From positions 1 to 64,000 of the forward strand of contig NZ_JAHXYI010000008.1 of the NCBI RefSeq assembly GCF_019970045.1: a DNA stretch of 64,000 nt, written 5' to 3'. Shown here in pieces: positions 25,404 to 33,898 of this stretch. The notes under the pieces are model-generated. The model saw only the letters and a program-made list of their open reading frames with translations. It did no database searches and was not told where the DNA came from. Position 1 is the first letter of the stretch. Every line of letters starts with the position of its first letter. The DNA is from Chryseobacterium sp. GVT01B. GTDB taxonomy: Bacteria; Bacteroidota; Bacteroidia; Flavobacteriales; Weeksellaceae. The translations under genes and the position numbers were made by a program.

Positions 25404-25424
25404 ATATATTAAAACAAAATATCT

Positions 25425-25592
25425 ATGAAAAATCTAAAAAAACTAACCAAAAAGAATTTAAAAGAAATGACCGGAGGAGTAGCTGCAGTCTGTCCTTCTA
25501 TGTTTCAATCCTGTGATGAATGGTGCAGATGGTCACCATGGCAAAAATCACACTGTATACTTTCTCAGGCATGTACAGAATGTTTTGAATAA
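25425..25592 (+). CDS. GG-leader bacteriocin-like small peptide (55 aa)
   Basis: A 55-residue frame begins MKNLKKLTKKNLKEMTGG, a canonical double-glycine leader, and continues into a core with six cysteines (C23, C30, C34, C44, C50, C53) and three tryptophans. The leader is nearly the same as in the genes at 389, 777 and 25783. It has its own TATATTTG promoter, 29-nt leader element and terminator (25623-25648), so it is a separate unit, not part of an operon with rpmA. No transporter or modification enzyme is near. Role as bacteriocin, signal or RiPP precursor is undetermined. Confidence 0.82.
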   Translation: MKNLKKLTKKNLKEMTGGVAAVCPSMFQSCDEWCRWSPWQKSHCILSQACTECFE

Positions 25593-25622
25593 TATTAAAT
25601 ATTCTTCTTTAAGATTTTGAAA

Positions 25623-25652
25623 AGCTGAACCCTAAATTGGGTTCGGCTTTTA
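25623..25652 (+). terminator. Terminator after the 25425 peptide gene
   Basis: AGCTGAACCC / GGGTTCGGCT stem (one G-U pair) is followed by TTTTAT. Confidence 0.75.
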
Positions 25653-25701
25653 TATTAAGTTAAAAAAACTTAAATAATATCCTTTGGTGGTGAAATAATT
25701 A

Positions 25702-25709
25702 TATATTTG
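25702..25709 (+). promoter_or_regulatory. -7 box of the 25783 peptide gene
   Basis: TATATTTG with TTTG 15 bp upstream (25683-25686) gives the same promoter-to-element and element-to-ATG geometry as the neighbouring peptide gene. Confidence 0.6.
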
Positions 25710-25732
25710 CCCGTTATCAAATAAAAATCATT

Positions 25733-25761
25733 GCGGAAGCCGAAAAGCAAAGAGAGTAGGC
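25733..25761 (+). promoter_or_regulatory. Conserved 29-nt leader element, copy 3
   Basis: It matches copy 2 at all but five or so positions, all in the variable parts. It ends 21 nt before the start codon at 25783. Confidence 0.75.
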
Positions 25762-25782
25762 GACAAATAAAACTAAATAATC

Positions 25783-25947
25783 ATGAAAAATTTGAAAAAA
25801 TTAACGAAGAGCAGTCTGAGAAGTATTAACGGAGGTGAAGTATGGTGTCCGGCAAAACCTATTACATCATGTAATGTATTTTGTGGATTGACAAAGGAGC
25901 AGAAAATGCGTTGTCTGCTTGATGTAGAAGGTTGTGAGTGCTTTTAA
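25783..25947 (+). CDS. GG-leader bacteriocin-like small peptide (54 aa)
   Basis: The 54-residue product begins MKNLKKLTKSSLRSINGG, followed by a core with six cysteines (C22, C30, C34, C44, C51, C53). C30, C34, C44 and C53 fall at the same numbers as in the 25425 peptide, so the two look like diverged tandem copies. It has its own promoter and 29-nt element and ends at a bidirectional terminator. The double-glycine leader implies export by a C39-peptidase ABC transporter encoded elsewhere. Function unknown. Confidence 0.82.
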   Translation: MKNLKKLTKSSLRSINGGEVWCPAKPITSCNVFCGLTKEQKMRCLLDVEGCECF

Positions 25948-25974
25948 TACCTTGTATAAAGCTGAAAAATAAAA

Positions 25975-26003
25975 GTTCGGCGGCTTCTTTGAAGCCGCCG
26001 AAC
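25975..26003. terminator. Bidirectional terminator with TTCGGCGGC stem
   Basis: GTTCGGCGGCTTC / GAAGCCGCCGAAC, 13-bp perfect arms with a 3-nt loop, lies between convergent genes. It shares the stem base with the hairpin at 8339-8365. Confidence 0.85.
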
Positions 26004-26023
26004 CTGTTTTATATTATTTCTGT

Positions 26024-28555
26024 TTAGAATCCTACCTGGAATCCTGCTTTAACACCGAATTTTGAAATATCCGGCCTGTCAAGATAATTTCCTCTCCAGT
26101 TGAAATCTACCCTGAAAATTCTAAGGTTTCCGATTCCTATATTTTCAATTCCGAATCCGTATTCATAATAGATATGTTCACTTGGTGCGGAATATCTAAA
26201 GCCTTCTACGTTGATTGCCTTTGATGCATCGCTTAATGTTCCATAGGCTCCTCTGATAAACGCAACCTCCCGGAATTTCAGTTTTTTAATCAAAGGAATA
26301 TAAGAAAGAATTTTACCGTTAAAATGATGCTCAAGCTGAAGAGTTGTATAAGCATCAGTCACGAATTCATAATAATTAAGTTGAGAGAATGTATTCGGTA
26401 CCAAACCATAGGATAGGTTGGCCGGAATAATATTCTGTAATGCTAAAGGAACTGTACTGAAGTTTTTTCCTGCCTCAAAATTCACTACCAGTTTTCCCAT
26501 GCTGCCAATCAAAAACGGCTTATAAAGCATGAACTGAAGCTTGTCATAATTGAAGTCAGCATTAAATAAACCTTCAATACCTCTGGTGTATCTTAAAACA
26601 ATGGTTGGTGCCAGGTTTCGGGCCTGATAGCGGTCAATTCCTGTTTGAGAAAATTTAGCGCCGGGTTTAGCAATTAAGCTGATGGTAACATGTGAGTCAT
26701 TCACTGTTTGTCTTAGCTGGCCATCTTTGTAATACATCAGGTTGAATTTTTCCGGAATAGCGGATTTGATGCTCTGCATTACTCCATCCACTCTTATCTG
26801 AAAGTTTTTCCAGGGTTCAATAGCCGCAAAAACACTTGTTTTGTTTACAGAGCTTAAAGAAATGTTTTCTCCTCTTGCAAAAAAGGTACTGGAAGATGAA
26901 GATTGCGGGGTAACACCATCACCTGAGGTAAGCTGCCCTCCAAGCTGAACAATATCTCTGCTGGTTCCTGCTCCAATCATAAAACGGTTAAGCTTATTGA
27001 ACATATACCGTGCTTCAACACCATATTTAAACTGCTGATCTTTGAAACCATAAGCTGTATAAAACTGAGCTCTCCAGGTATCATTCAATCCGAAATAGGT
27101 TCTTGCTCCTAATCTTATTCTGTCTCCTTCTACTTCATTCCTTCCGTAAATAGAGAAGATAGGGCCGATATCTATTCCTTTAAAGGCGTTGTAATATCGT
27201 GAACCAAGGGTTTCAAACAGTTTTACCATTCGGTTGAACTTCGGGGTCTGCTGAAGCTGGTCAAGCATGTTATAAACACCCTGTTCAGCTTTAGATAAAG
27301 TGTCAGGTCTGGCTTTGGTCCAATATGCGTCGTCTTTATTGGTAAATTTATCCTCGTATTCCTCTTCAGTGCGTTTGAATACTTTTGGATCCAAAGGCTT
27401 ATTAAACTCATATTCAGAATAATCTACCGATCTTTTGGCTATAATACTTTTGGCTCCTTTCTTTTTTGAAAAAGGGCTCATTTCAAATTCTGTAATCAGT
27501 TTTTTAGGAAGAAAAGTGGTTTCATCAGGATTGTCATATTCCACTTGTGTATAGACACTGTTGACGAAATTTACATTGATTTTCTGGGTTGACTTTAATG
27601 TTGCTCCTAAAACTGCATAGGTGTCCGTATCTATATAAAGATTTCCCTGAAAGGCAAGGATATCTTTTCTCTTCGGCTGATATCTGATCTGGAAAGCTTT
27701 CTCACCACGAATCGTGATGGTGTCCATAAGACTATAGTCATAGGTACTGAATCCATCTGTTCCCACTGGGCTTTGAAATCCAATATCGAAATAGTTCAGC
27801 GTATTGTCGTAGATGTTGATATCCCTATATAAGTTTTTAGCTGAAACAGTAATGACCTGATTGTCCTGGAAACCTGACGTTTTTTGAGCGACCAATGTTC
27901 TTTTGCTGTCCTTATCCGGTCTGTTTTTACCAAAATTCTCATATACGGCTTCATTTAAAAAGATAGGAAGTCCCAATCTTCCGCTGGCTGTAGAATCAGC
28001 ATAATCGAAAATGAAATCCAGTTTATTGAAAATCTTTTTCTTCATGAAAGCGCTGTCCAGATTGTTCAGGTCAAATTGGGTCTTTTCGTATTCTTTATAC
28101 GAATAGGTATCAAATTTTTCTAACCCGTTATTTCTTTTTTGGGCCCATACTTTTTGCATAATGGCGTAAGCAGGGTTTTCTTTTTTATTCTTGTATTTAG
28201 TCTTGCCGCTTTGAAGAACGATCTCCTGGATGTCACTTACTTTAGCCTGAGAAAGCTGTACGAAAATATTTTCAGCATTTTCGGGGGTAATATCAAGCGT
28301 TTCTGTAGTATAACTTTTTCTGGAAAATTTTAGCTGATGAATGATGCTGTCTGACTGAATAGCGAAGTTACCTGAAGTGGTCGTCAGGGAAGGTGTTTTC
28401 TCGTTGTTGATAAAAATATCAACTTTATTGAGTTCTTTATTGCTTTTTTCGTCAACAATCCTGCCGCTGACACGGTTTTGAGCACATACGGAACTGGAGA
28501 GTATCAGGAAAAAAAATAAAAGATAGTGTTTTTGGGAGTTATTGTTTAACATCAT
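26024..28555 (-). CDS. DUF5686 family outer-membrane protein with carboxypeptidase-regulatory-like domain
   Basis: From the ATG at 28555 the product has 843 residues: a signal peptide ending SVCAQ, then a small beta-sandwich (about 25-105, VSGRIVDEKSNKELNKVDIFINN) of the CarboxypepD_reg-like type, a central region and a long beta-rich C-terminal part that ends in phenylalanine, as outer-membrane barrels do. This fits the DUF5686/carboxypeptidase-regulatory family frequent in Bacteroidota. Four codons upstream begin with TTG and are not needed. Function is unknown. A TACATTTG box is on the minus strand at 28652-28659. Confidence 0.82.
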   Translation of the reverse strand: MMLNNNSQKHYLLFFFLILSSSVCAQNRVSGRIVDEKSNKELNKVDIFINNEKTPSLTTTSGNFAIQSDSIIHQLKFSRKSYTTETLDITPENAENIFVQLSQAKVSDIQEIVLQSGKTKYKNKKENPAYAIMQKVWAQKRNNGLEKFDTYSYKEYEKTQFDLNNLDSAFMKKKIFNKLDFIFDYADSTASGRLGLPIFLNEAVYENFGKNRPDKDSKRTLVAQKTSGFQDNQVITVSAKNLYRDINIYDNTLNYFDIGFQSPVGTDGFSTYDYSLMDTITIRGEKAFQIRYQPKRKDILAFQGNLYIDTDTYAVLGATLKSTQKINVNFVNSVYTQVEYDNPDETTFLPKKLITEFEMSPFSKKKGAKSIIAKRSVDYSEYEFNKPLDPKVFKRTEEEYEDKFTNKDDAYWTKARPDTLSKAEQGVYNMLDQLQQTPKFNRMVKLFETLGSRYYNAFKGIDIGPIFSIYGRNEVEGDRIRLGARTYFGLNDTWRAQFYTAYGFKDQQFKYGVEARYMFNKLNRFMIGAGTSRDIVQLGGQLTSGDGVTPQSSSSSTFFARGENISLSSVNKTSVFAAIEPWKNFQIRVDGVMQSIKSAIPEKFNLMYYKDGQLRQTVNDSHVTISLIAKPGAKFSQTGIDRYQARNLAPTIVLRYTRGIEGLFNADFNYDKLQFMLYKPFLIGSMGKLVVNFEAGKNFSTVPLALQNIIPANLSYGLVPNTFSQLNYYEFVTDAYTTLQLEHHFNGKILSYIPLIKKLKFREVAFIRGAYGTLSDASKAINVEGFRYSAPSEHIYYEYGFGIENIGIGNLRIFRVDFNWRGNYLDRPDISKFGVKAGFQVGF

Positions 28556-28651
28556 TCGTTTCTTCAAGCAATTAGCATAAACAAAAAGTATGCAGTTTAT
28601 TTAAAAAACAGGTAAAAAAATAAAATATTTTTAGTCTACTATATAAAACGA

Positions 28652-28659
28652 CAAATGTA
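28652..28659 (-). promoter_or_regulatory. -7 box of the DUF5686 gene
   Basis: TACATTTG on the minus strand, about 97 bp before the start, fits TAnnTTTG. Confidence 0.4.
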
Positions 28660-28803
28660 GCGAAAATTATATATGGGTTCATTAAAATTAAATGAGAAAT
28701 TTTAATGCTTACAGGATAAGAATCAGAGGATTAATAACAAATGAAAAGTTAAAGCGTTGATGCATTATTTCACCGTTCTTTCTTTATGGGTTATAAATGA
28801 AAA

Positions 28804-28825
28804 AGACTTACATTTCTGTAAGTCT
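28804..28825 (-). terminator. Terminator of tRNA-Asn, copy A
   Basis: AGACTTACA / TGTAAGTCT stem lies directly after the tRNA on the minus strand, with flanking A- and T-runs. Near-identical hairpins are at 30292 and 33776. Confidence 0.75.
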
Positions 28826-28830
28826 TTTTG

Positions 28831-28904
28831 CTCCTCCTGCTGGGCTCGAACCAGCGACCCTCTGATTAACAGTCAGATGCTCTAACCAACTGAGCTAAGG
28901 AGGA
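28831..28904 (-). tRNA. tRNA-Asn (GTT)
   Basis: The 74-nt minus-strand sequence folds as a tRNA: acceptor TCCTCCT / AGGAGGA, D-arm GCTCAGTTGGTTAGAGC, anticodon loop CTGTTAA with GTT, T-arm with GGTTCGAGCC, discriminator G. CCA is not encoded. It is identical to the tRNA at 33803-33876. Confidence 0.96.
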
Positions 28905-28926
28905 ATTTCCTTTGTTTAAGGTGCTG

Positions 28927-28934
28927 CAAATATA
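28927..28934 (-). promoter_or_regulatory. tRNA-Asn promoter -7 box, copy A
   Basis: TATATTTG on the minus strand, with TTG (CAA at 28955-28957) 20 bp upstream, lies about 22 bp before the tRNA. The same box precedes copy B. Confidence 0.65.
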
Positions 28935-29180
28935 ATAGGAATATCTGTTCAAAGCAAGTTTTATCCTGAGATCAGGGTGATTTTTAACTAAATGTATTGA
29001 ATTTCAATAAGAAATATTTTGATTATTTTTTAATTAAGTTCCTAGCAGCCCCAATAAATGCCAGAATAATGCTGCCCCACTTACAAAAAAATGTTGGATT
29101 TTTATTTTATGGCTATGCTTTGCAATTTTAAATAAAATGAAAACGACCAACTAGATAAGAAAATTGGATATTATCAAATA

Positions 29181-30218
29181 CTAATCAGATAATTTTTGAT
29201 TTAATAGTTGATATGGCGTCATATTGTTATCATCAAAAAAATGTTCTTTATAATCAATCTCTAATTTATCCAGTAATCGGAGCATATTGAAGCCTGTAGA
29301 ATAAAAATAGCGAATAGAATTACTTTTATACATCCACGGCTTATCTTCCAGTTTAAAAGATTTCAATGCTGAAGGATTATAATATTTGTCGATCTTCATG
29401 AGTTCCTTATTGATTGGAATATTTTTAAATGCTAGGTATAACTGGTATTCTATATACCTTGCACTGCCTTCCATCTTTTCCATAAATTCTTCCTGAGATG
29501 CCAGATCAAATTTTTCAGTCTGATAAAACTTTAATAATCTCTGGCTTCTTTTTGCTTTATATTCTTTAAAGAGTGCTTTTGTTTTCTTGATACTCCGGCT
29601 GTCTATGCAGGCTAACAAAATTTCATTTTCTCTCTCTATGCTATCGCTGAACCATGAATAATGATCGTAATATGACTGTAATTTCGTGATACTGACAGTT
29701 ATTGAATCATTTGCAAACCGGATGAATTCCGGATGACGAAACTGAAACCCATGAAAATACTCGTGTAAGATGGTGGTGGCCCAGGTTTGGGTATCAGGAA
29801 TATCATCAATGTATTTAGAGGTCGTATCATAATCACTGCAGAGTATAACGGGATAGCGGTACCATAATTTGCTGCGGTCATCATTTTCATATGCGGTCAA
29901 CATATGAAATGATGTGGTATCCAGGCGTTCTGTTTTTTCTATCGAAAGATTTCCTTTTTTATAAGTTGCTAATGGTTGTCTTTTTAATGTTTTTGAAATA
30001 GGGCGGCCTGTTATAAAAGTTTCGGTAGGAGTGAAGTAAGCAATGTCTGCGGTATATTTGGAGGAACCAAATGTGGGCCACGATGTATTTAGATGCTGTT
30101 TTAAAGTGTGAAGGTATTGTATACGCTTAATGTCAAGTTTATGATTCTGTGCGTGAAGATTCAACGGAAAAATAAAGAGGCAGCAAAAGATAAGTATTCC
30201 GGTTGATGTTCTTTTCAT
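29181..30218 (-). CDS. Secreted zincin-like metallopeptidase of unknown family
   Basis: The 345-residue protein has a signal peptide ending NLHAQ and a HEYFH zinc motif (H152, E153, H156), followed about 94 residues later by E250 in MEGSARYIEYQLY, a plausible third ligand. That is the layout of gluzincin-type zincins, but I do not recognise the family. It lies between two identical tRNA-Asn genes, next to the tricorn-like protease gene and in the same orientation, separated from it by a hairpin. Confidence 0.6.
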   Translation of the reverse strand: MKRTSTGILIFCCLFIFPLNLHAQNHKLDIKRIQYLHTLKQHLNTSWPTFGSSKYTADIAYFTPTETFITGRPISKTLKRQPLATYKKGNLSIEKTERLDTTSFHMLTAYENDDRSKLWYRYPVILCSDYDTTSKYIDDIPDTQTWATTILHEYFHGFQFRHPEFIRFANDSITVSITKLQSYYDHYSWFSDSIERENEILLACIDSRSIKKTKALFKEYKAKRSQRLLKFYQTEKFDLASQEEFMEKMEGSARYIEYQLYLAFKNIPINKELMKIDKYYNPSALKSFKLEDKPWMYKSNSIRYFYSTGFNMLRLLDKLEIDYKEHFFDDNNMTPYQLLNQKLSD

Positions 30219-30291
30219 GCTGATTTTTAAGGACTAATATAACAAATATTTAATGAGGAGATTATATCTGAATGAACAAAATGTAAAAAAA

Positions 30292-30313
30292 AGACCTACA
30301 TTTCTGTAAGTCT
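30292..30313 (-). terminator. Terminator of the tricorn-like protease gene
   Basis: AGACCTACA / TGTAAGTCT stem (one G-U pair) with flanking A- and T-runs follows the stop codon. It is the third copy of the hairpin that follows both tRNA-Asn genes. Confidence 0.75.
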
Positions 30314-30320
30314 CTTTTTA

Positions 30321-33300
30321 TTATTTTTTCAGATCTTTTAATATTTCCTGAACAGCTCTTTCCAGCTGCGGGTCATTATTCTGAAGTCGATCCATAAACG
30401 TGTTTTTAACATAAATGTCTGGTTTTACACCTGTTTTTTCAAGATTTTGTCCGTCTAAAGTATAAGTTCCCCACGAAGGCAGTCTGTAAGAAGATCCGTC
30501 TACCAAACCTTTAGCCGAAGTGAAAATAATCCATCGATAGGTATCCTGGCCTATGATTTTACCCAGTTTCAGTGCTTTAAATCCTGCTGCGGTCATTTCG
30601 GCATCACTTAATGAAGCTTCATTAATCAACAGTACGATAGGTTTACCGGAAGGAGCAAAGTTAGGCTGTGTCGTCATTTTTCCTTCACGATATTTCCATT
30701 GTAAATAAGGTTTCTGAGAAAGGAAATTTAATACCTTATCATGAACATTTCCACCTGTATTGTAACGCAGGTCAAGAATTACAGCGTCTTTTCTGTTTTC
30801 CTGTTCCACCATATCAAGAAGGAAGCGGTCCAGCTCATCTGTAGACATATTTTTCATGCAGGAATAAGCAATACGGTTGTTGCTGAGCTTATCAACACGC
30901 TGGTGATTGTTGTAAATCCAGTCATCGTAAAGCAATCCTTTTAGTTCACCGTTTGATATTGGGTGTACTTTGGTTGTTACATTTTTACCGTCGCGGTTGA
31001 AAGTAAGAACAAGCTCATCCTGTTTTTTGGGACTCGTAAAATAGGCCTCACGGTTTTCATTCGGGTTGATTTTTTTTCCGTTGACAGCAATCAATTGGTC
31101 CCCAGGTTTAATATCAACTCCGGAACGGAAAGCCGGTGATTTTCTTACAATACTTTCCACCGTGTAAGGTTGATCTTTTTTGAAGATAACTCCTGTTTCG
31201 TTGGTGAAATAGTTCAGGAACATTGCTTCTTCTTTTCCGGTTGAAGAAAACCCGGTGTGAGAAGAGTTAAGCTCTCCTAAAAGATCATTTAATAAAATCC
31301 GCAGATCATTTCTGTTGTGTACATACGGAAGATATTTGGCATATTGTTCCTTTTTCGCTTTCCAGTCAATACCATGAAACTTTTCATCATAAAAATTTTC
31401 TTCTACACCAGTCCATGCTTCGGCATACATCTGTGTAAATTCTGAAGCCAGATCTTTGTCAAAACTATACTGAATGTTTATTTTCTCAGGTTTTAAAGCC
31501 GCTACAGTTGTTTTATAAATGTTTCCTTCGATCAAAGCAAACAGGTTTTTCTCATTTTTAGTAAGATAATACGCTGCTTTATCAAAAACTTTTTCAGATT
31601 TGGCAGGCTCAAAATCTGTGAATACTTTTTTGTACAGCTGTCTTTTTCCATTATCCTGATTAGAGTTGAATAACAGAATTTCTTTTTTATCATCAGCGAA
31701 AACTGCAGGATCGTCCTGATATCCATATCGGTCGGTAACCAGTTCTATTCTGTCCAGAGTATCTTCAGGGTTTACCTTCAGTTCTTTGATTACCGGTTCT
31801 TTTTCTTCCTTCTTCTCCTTTTCTTTGTCTTCTTCTTTTTTTTCTTTCTTGTCTTTATCCTTCGCTTTATCAGAAGATTTTGTTTCCTTTTTTTCTTCAG
31901 TAAAGAGACTGTCGAATTTTTCAGATTTAAAAGGTTCGTCAAACCAATCTAAAGCCATGCGGTAAATATTAGACTTCTGCATGCCTAAAGGATAAGATGG
32001 GTTGGTTCTGTCGCTGGCAAAATAAATATACTTACCATTGGGTGACCACACTGGATCTTCCTCCGACACGCCAGTATTGGTCAGGTTTAAGGTTTGTCCT
32101 TTTTTAATATTATAAATGAAAATATCCAGTTCAAAGTTTCTTTTTGCAGAGAACAGGACGTATTCATTGTTTGGCGAAAAAGATGGTCTTGAGTTTTGGA
32201 AAGCCCAGATTTCGTCTTTTACGATCGTTGTAGATTTGAAGCTTTTTAAATCCAATACTCTTACTTCATCTCTTCCGCTTAAATAAACTGCTTTTGAAAG
32301 ATCGCCGTTGAGCGTTATATTACGATTATTGCGTAAATCTTCCGTTAATTGCTTTGGCTGTCCTTTTCCGTCTGCCTGAATCGTAAACCAGTTTTGGTAT
32401 CCATTATAGGTCTGACTGTAAAGCAGGGTGCGGTTGTCTTTCAGCCATTTTACTTCCATTGCACGTTCTTTTCCATCAGAGACCTGTTGTGCAAATTTTC
32501 CTTCAATATCTGATACAAATAAAACTCCACGGCTTATAAATGCCATTTTTTTACCATCCGGAGAGACATCATAATAAGAAATGTTATTTTCCACATTGAA
32601 GTTTTGCTCTTTATCTAATGTTTTATTGGTGTTTAAACTGATATTAAGTGGAGTAGTATTTTTTGAGGCTACATCATAAGTATAAAGCTGATAATCCTTT
32701 TCAAAAATAACTTTAGAGCCGTCTGCGGAAACAAAAGGCTTTTTTATAGAAGTATCAAATTGTGTTAAAGCTGTTTTTTTACCATTTTCAAGTTTGTAAA
32801 GATTGTATTCTCCGTTATTTTCATCAGAAATAAAGTAAATAATGCCGTTTTTATCTACGCTTGAATTAAAATCTTTCCCTTCATAGTTTGTATACTGTTT
32901 GAAGGAATTGCTTTTTGGGCTATATCCTAAAATGTCAGGATTATTTTCTCCTTTGTAACGCTTACGCTGCACCTGATGAGCACTTTCTGAAGAGCTGGTG
33001 AAAAGATATTCTCCCGCAGGAGTTTCTACAAGTCCATTGGTATTGTTAAAATAATTATTGAAAAGTTTTTGTGGAGTTTTTCCTTCAATTGTAGTTTTAA
33101 AACTGCCGAAATTATTATTTCTGCTTGAGGTAAAATAAATAGTTTTGCTGTCCCATGCCCAGCTTTCCATTTCGTCTCTTCCTGTGTGGAAGGTTAACTG
33201 CTTTATAGTTCCTCCTCCCGCAGGCATTACATACACATCATAATTTCCGTATTGGTTAGAACTGAATGCAAGCCATTTTCCATCCGGTGACAATCGGGGA

Positions 33301-33503
33301 TTGATTTCTTCTCCGTCCAGTGCTGTAATTCTTGAAGCGTTTCCGCCATTGGAGTCTGCTTTCCAGATATCGCCGTCATAAGCGAAATACGCTGTTCTTC
33401 CATCAGGACTCAATGAGGGACTTGATAAAAAATAAGACTTTTCCTGTGCCGAAATCCCTATAATAGAAAATGCTGTTAATAACGAAATAATAGTTTTCTT
33501 CAT
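30321..33503 (-). CDS. Tricorn-like S41 serine protease
   Basis: The 1060-residue exported protein (signal peptide ending GISAQ) starts with WD40/TolB-like propeller repeats (about 20-520, recurring LSPDGRTAYFAYDG, VSPDGKKMAFIS), continues through a Lys/Glu-rich linker (about 530-580) to a second propeller-like part, and ends with a PDZ domain (about 770-860) and an S41 catalytic domain. The nucleophile is in INEASLSDAEM (Ser about 966), followed by GQDTY and GVKPD. This is the tricorn architecture, expected to degrade peptides in the periplasm. The charged linker is longer than usual. Confidence 0.9.
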   Translation of the reverse strand: MKKTIISLLTAFSIIGISAQEKSYFLSSPSLSPDGRTAYFAYDGDIWKADSNGGNASRITALDGEEINPRLSPDGKWLAFSSNQYGNYDVYVMPAGGGTIKQLTFHTGRDEMESWAWDSKTIYFTSSRNNNFGSFKTTIEGKTPQKLFNNYFNNTNGLVETPAGEYLFTSSSESAHQVQRKRYKGENNPDILGYSPKSNSFKQYTNYEGKDFNSSVDKNGIIYFISDENNGEYNLYKLENGKKTALTQFDTSIKKPFVSADGSKVIFEKDYQLYTYDVASKNTTPLNISLNTNKTLDKEQNFNVENNISYYDVSPDGKKMAFISRGVLFVSDIEGKFAQQVSDGKERAMEVKWLKDNRTLLYSQTYNGYQNWFTIQADGKGQPKQLTEDLRNNRNITLNGDLSKAVYLSGRDEVRVLDLKSFKSTTIVKDEIWAFQNSRPSFSPNNEYVLFSAKRNFELDIFIYNIKKGQTLNLTNTGVSEEDPVWSPNGKYIYFASDRTNPSYPLGMQKSNIYRMALDWFDEPFKSEKFDSLFTEEKKETKSSDKAKDKDKKEKKEEDKEKEKKEEKEPVIKELKVNPEDTLDRIELVTDRYGYQDDPAVFADDKKEILLFNSNQDNGKRQLYKKVFTDFEPAKSEKVFDKAAYYLTKNEKNLFALIEGNIYKTTVAALKPEKINIQYSFDKDLASEFTQMYAEAWTGVEENFYDEKFHGIDWKAKKEQYAKYLPYVHNRNDLRILLNDLLGELNSSHTGFSSTGKEEAMFLNYFTNETGVIFKKDQPYTVESIVRKSPAFRSGVDIKPGDQLIAVNGKKINPNENREAYFTSPKKQDELVLTFNRDGKNVTTKVHPISNGELKGLLYDDWIYNNHQRVDKLSNNRIAYSCMKNMSTDELDRFLLDMVEQENRKDAVILDLRYNTGGNVHDKVLNFLSQKPYLQWKYREGKMTTQPNFAPSGKPIVLLINEASLSDAEMTAAGFKALKLGKIIGQDTYRWIIFTSAKGLVDGSSYRLPSWGTYTLDGQNLEKTGVKPDIYVKNTFMDRLQNNDPQLERAVQEILKDLKK

Positions 33504-33772
33504 GGTATAATGGGTATTGATACAATACTATAATGTTGATTTTATTACTCTTTGTTTAGGTAAAGAAATATCCATTTGCTGAGAATTTTAGCACTTTGAA
33601 TAACTCTAAAAAAGAATAGTCGAATGATTATGGAAATCGTTACATGAAAAATAGCTGGAAAGGTGGATAATATTCAGTGAAGCAGACCAATACTTCATAA
33701 AAGTTAATATAAGTTACCGATATCTGTCTTTTCCAGGCTGGATATGTACAATTGTTCAGATTAAGGCATAAA
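33504..33772. other. Intergenic region with no recognised feature
   Basis: This 269-bp stretch between the protease start and tRNA-Asn copy B holds no supported gene. I found no clear TAnnTTTG box for the protease gene here. Confidence 0.4.
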
Positions 33773-33775
33773 AAA

Positions 33776-33797
33776 AGACTCACATTTCTGTAAGTCT
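33776..33797 (-). terminator. Terminator of tRNA-Asn, copy B
   Basis: AGACTCACA / TGTAAGTCT stem directly after the tRNA, the second member of the repeated hairpin family (see 28804, 30292). Confidence 0.75.
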
Positions 33798-33802
33798 TTT
33801 TG

Positions 33803-33876
33803 CTCCTCCTGCTGGGCTCGAACCAGCGACCCTCTGATTAACAGTCAGATGCTCTAACCAACTGAGCTAAGGAGGA
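33803..33876 (-). tRNA. tRNA-Asn (GTT), second copy
   Basis: Base-for-base identical to the tRNA at 28831-28904, with anticodon GTT, the same flanking terminator hairpin and a similar upstream promoter segment. Confidence 0.96.
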
Positions 33877-33898
33877 ATGTCCTTTGTTTTAAGTGGTG

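Noticed and set aside
28831..33876. A tRNA-integrated genomic island with an integrase
   Set aside because: There is no integrase and no partial 3' tRNA copy: both tRNA genes are full length with their own promoter and terminator. A duplication is the simpler reading.
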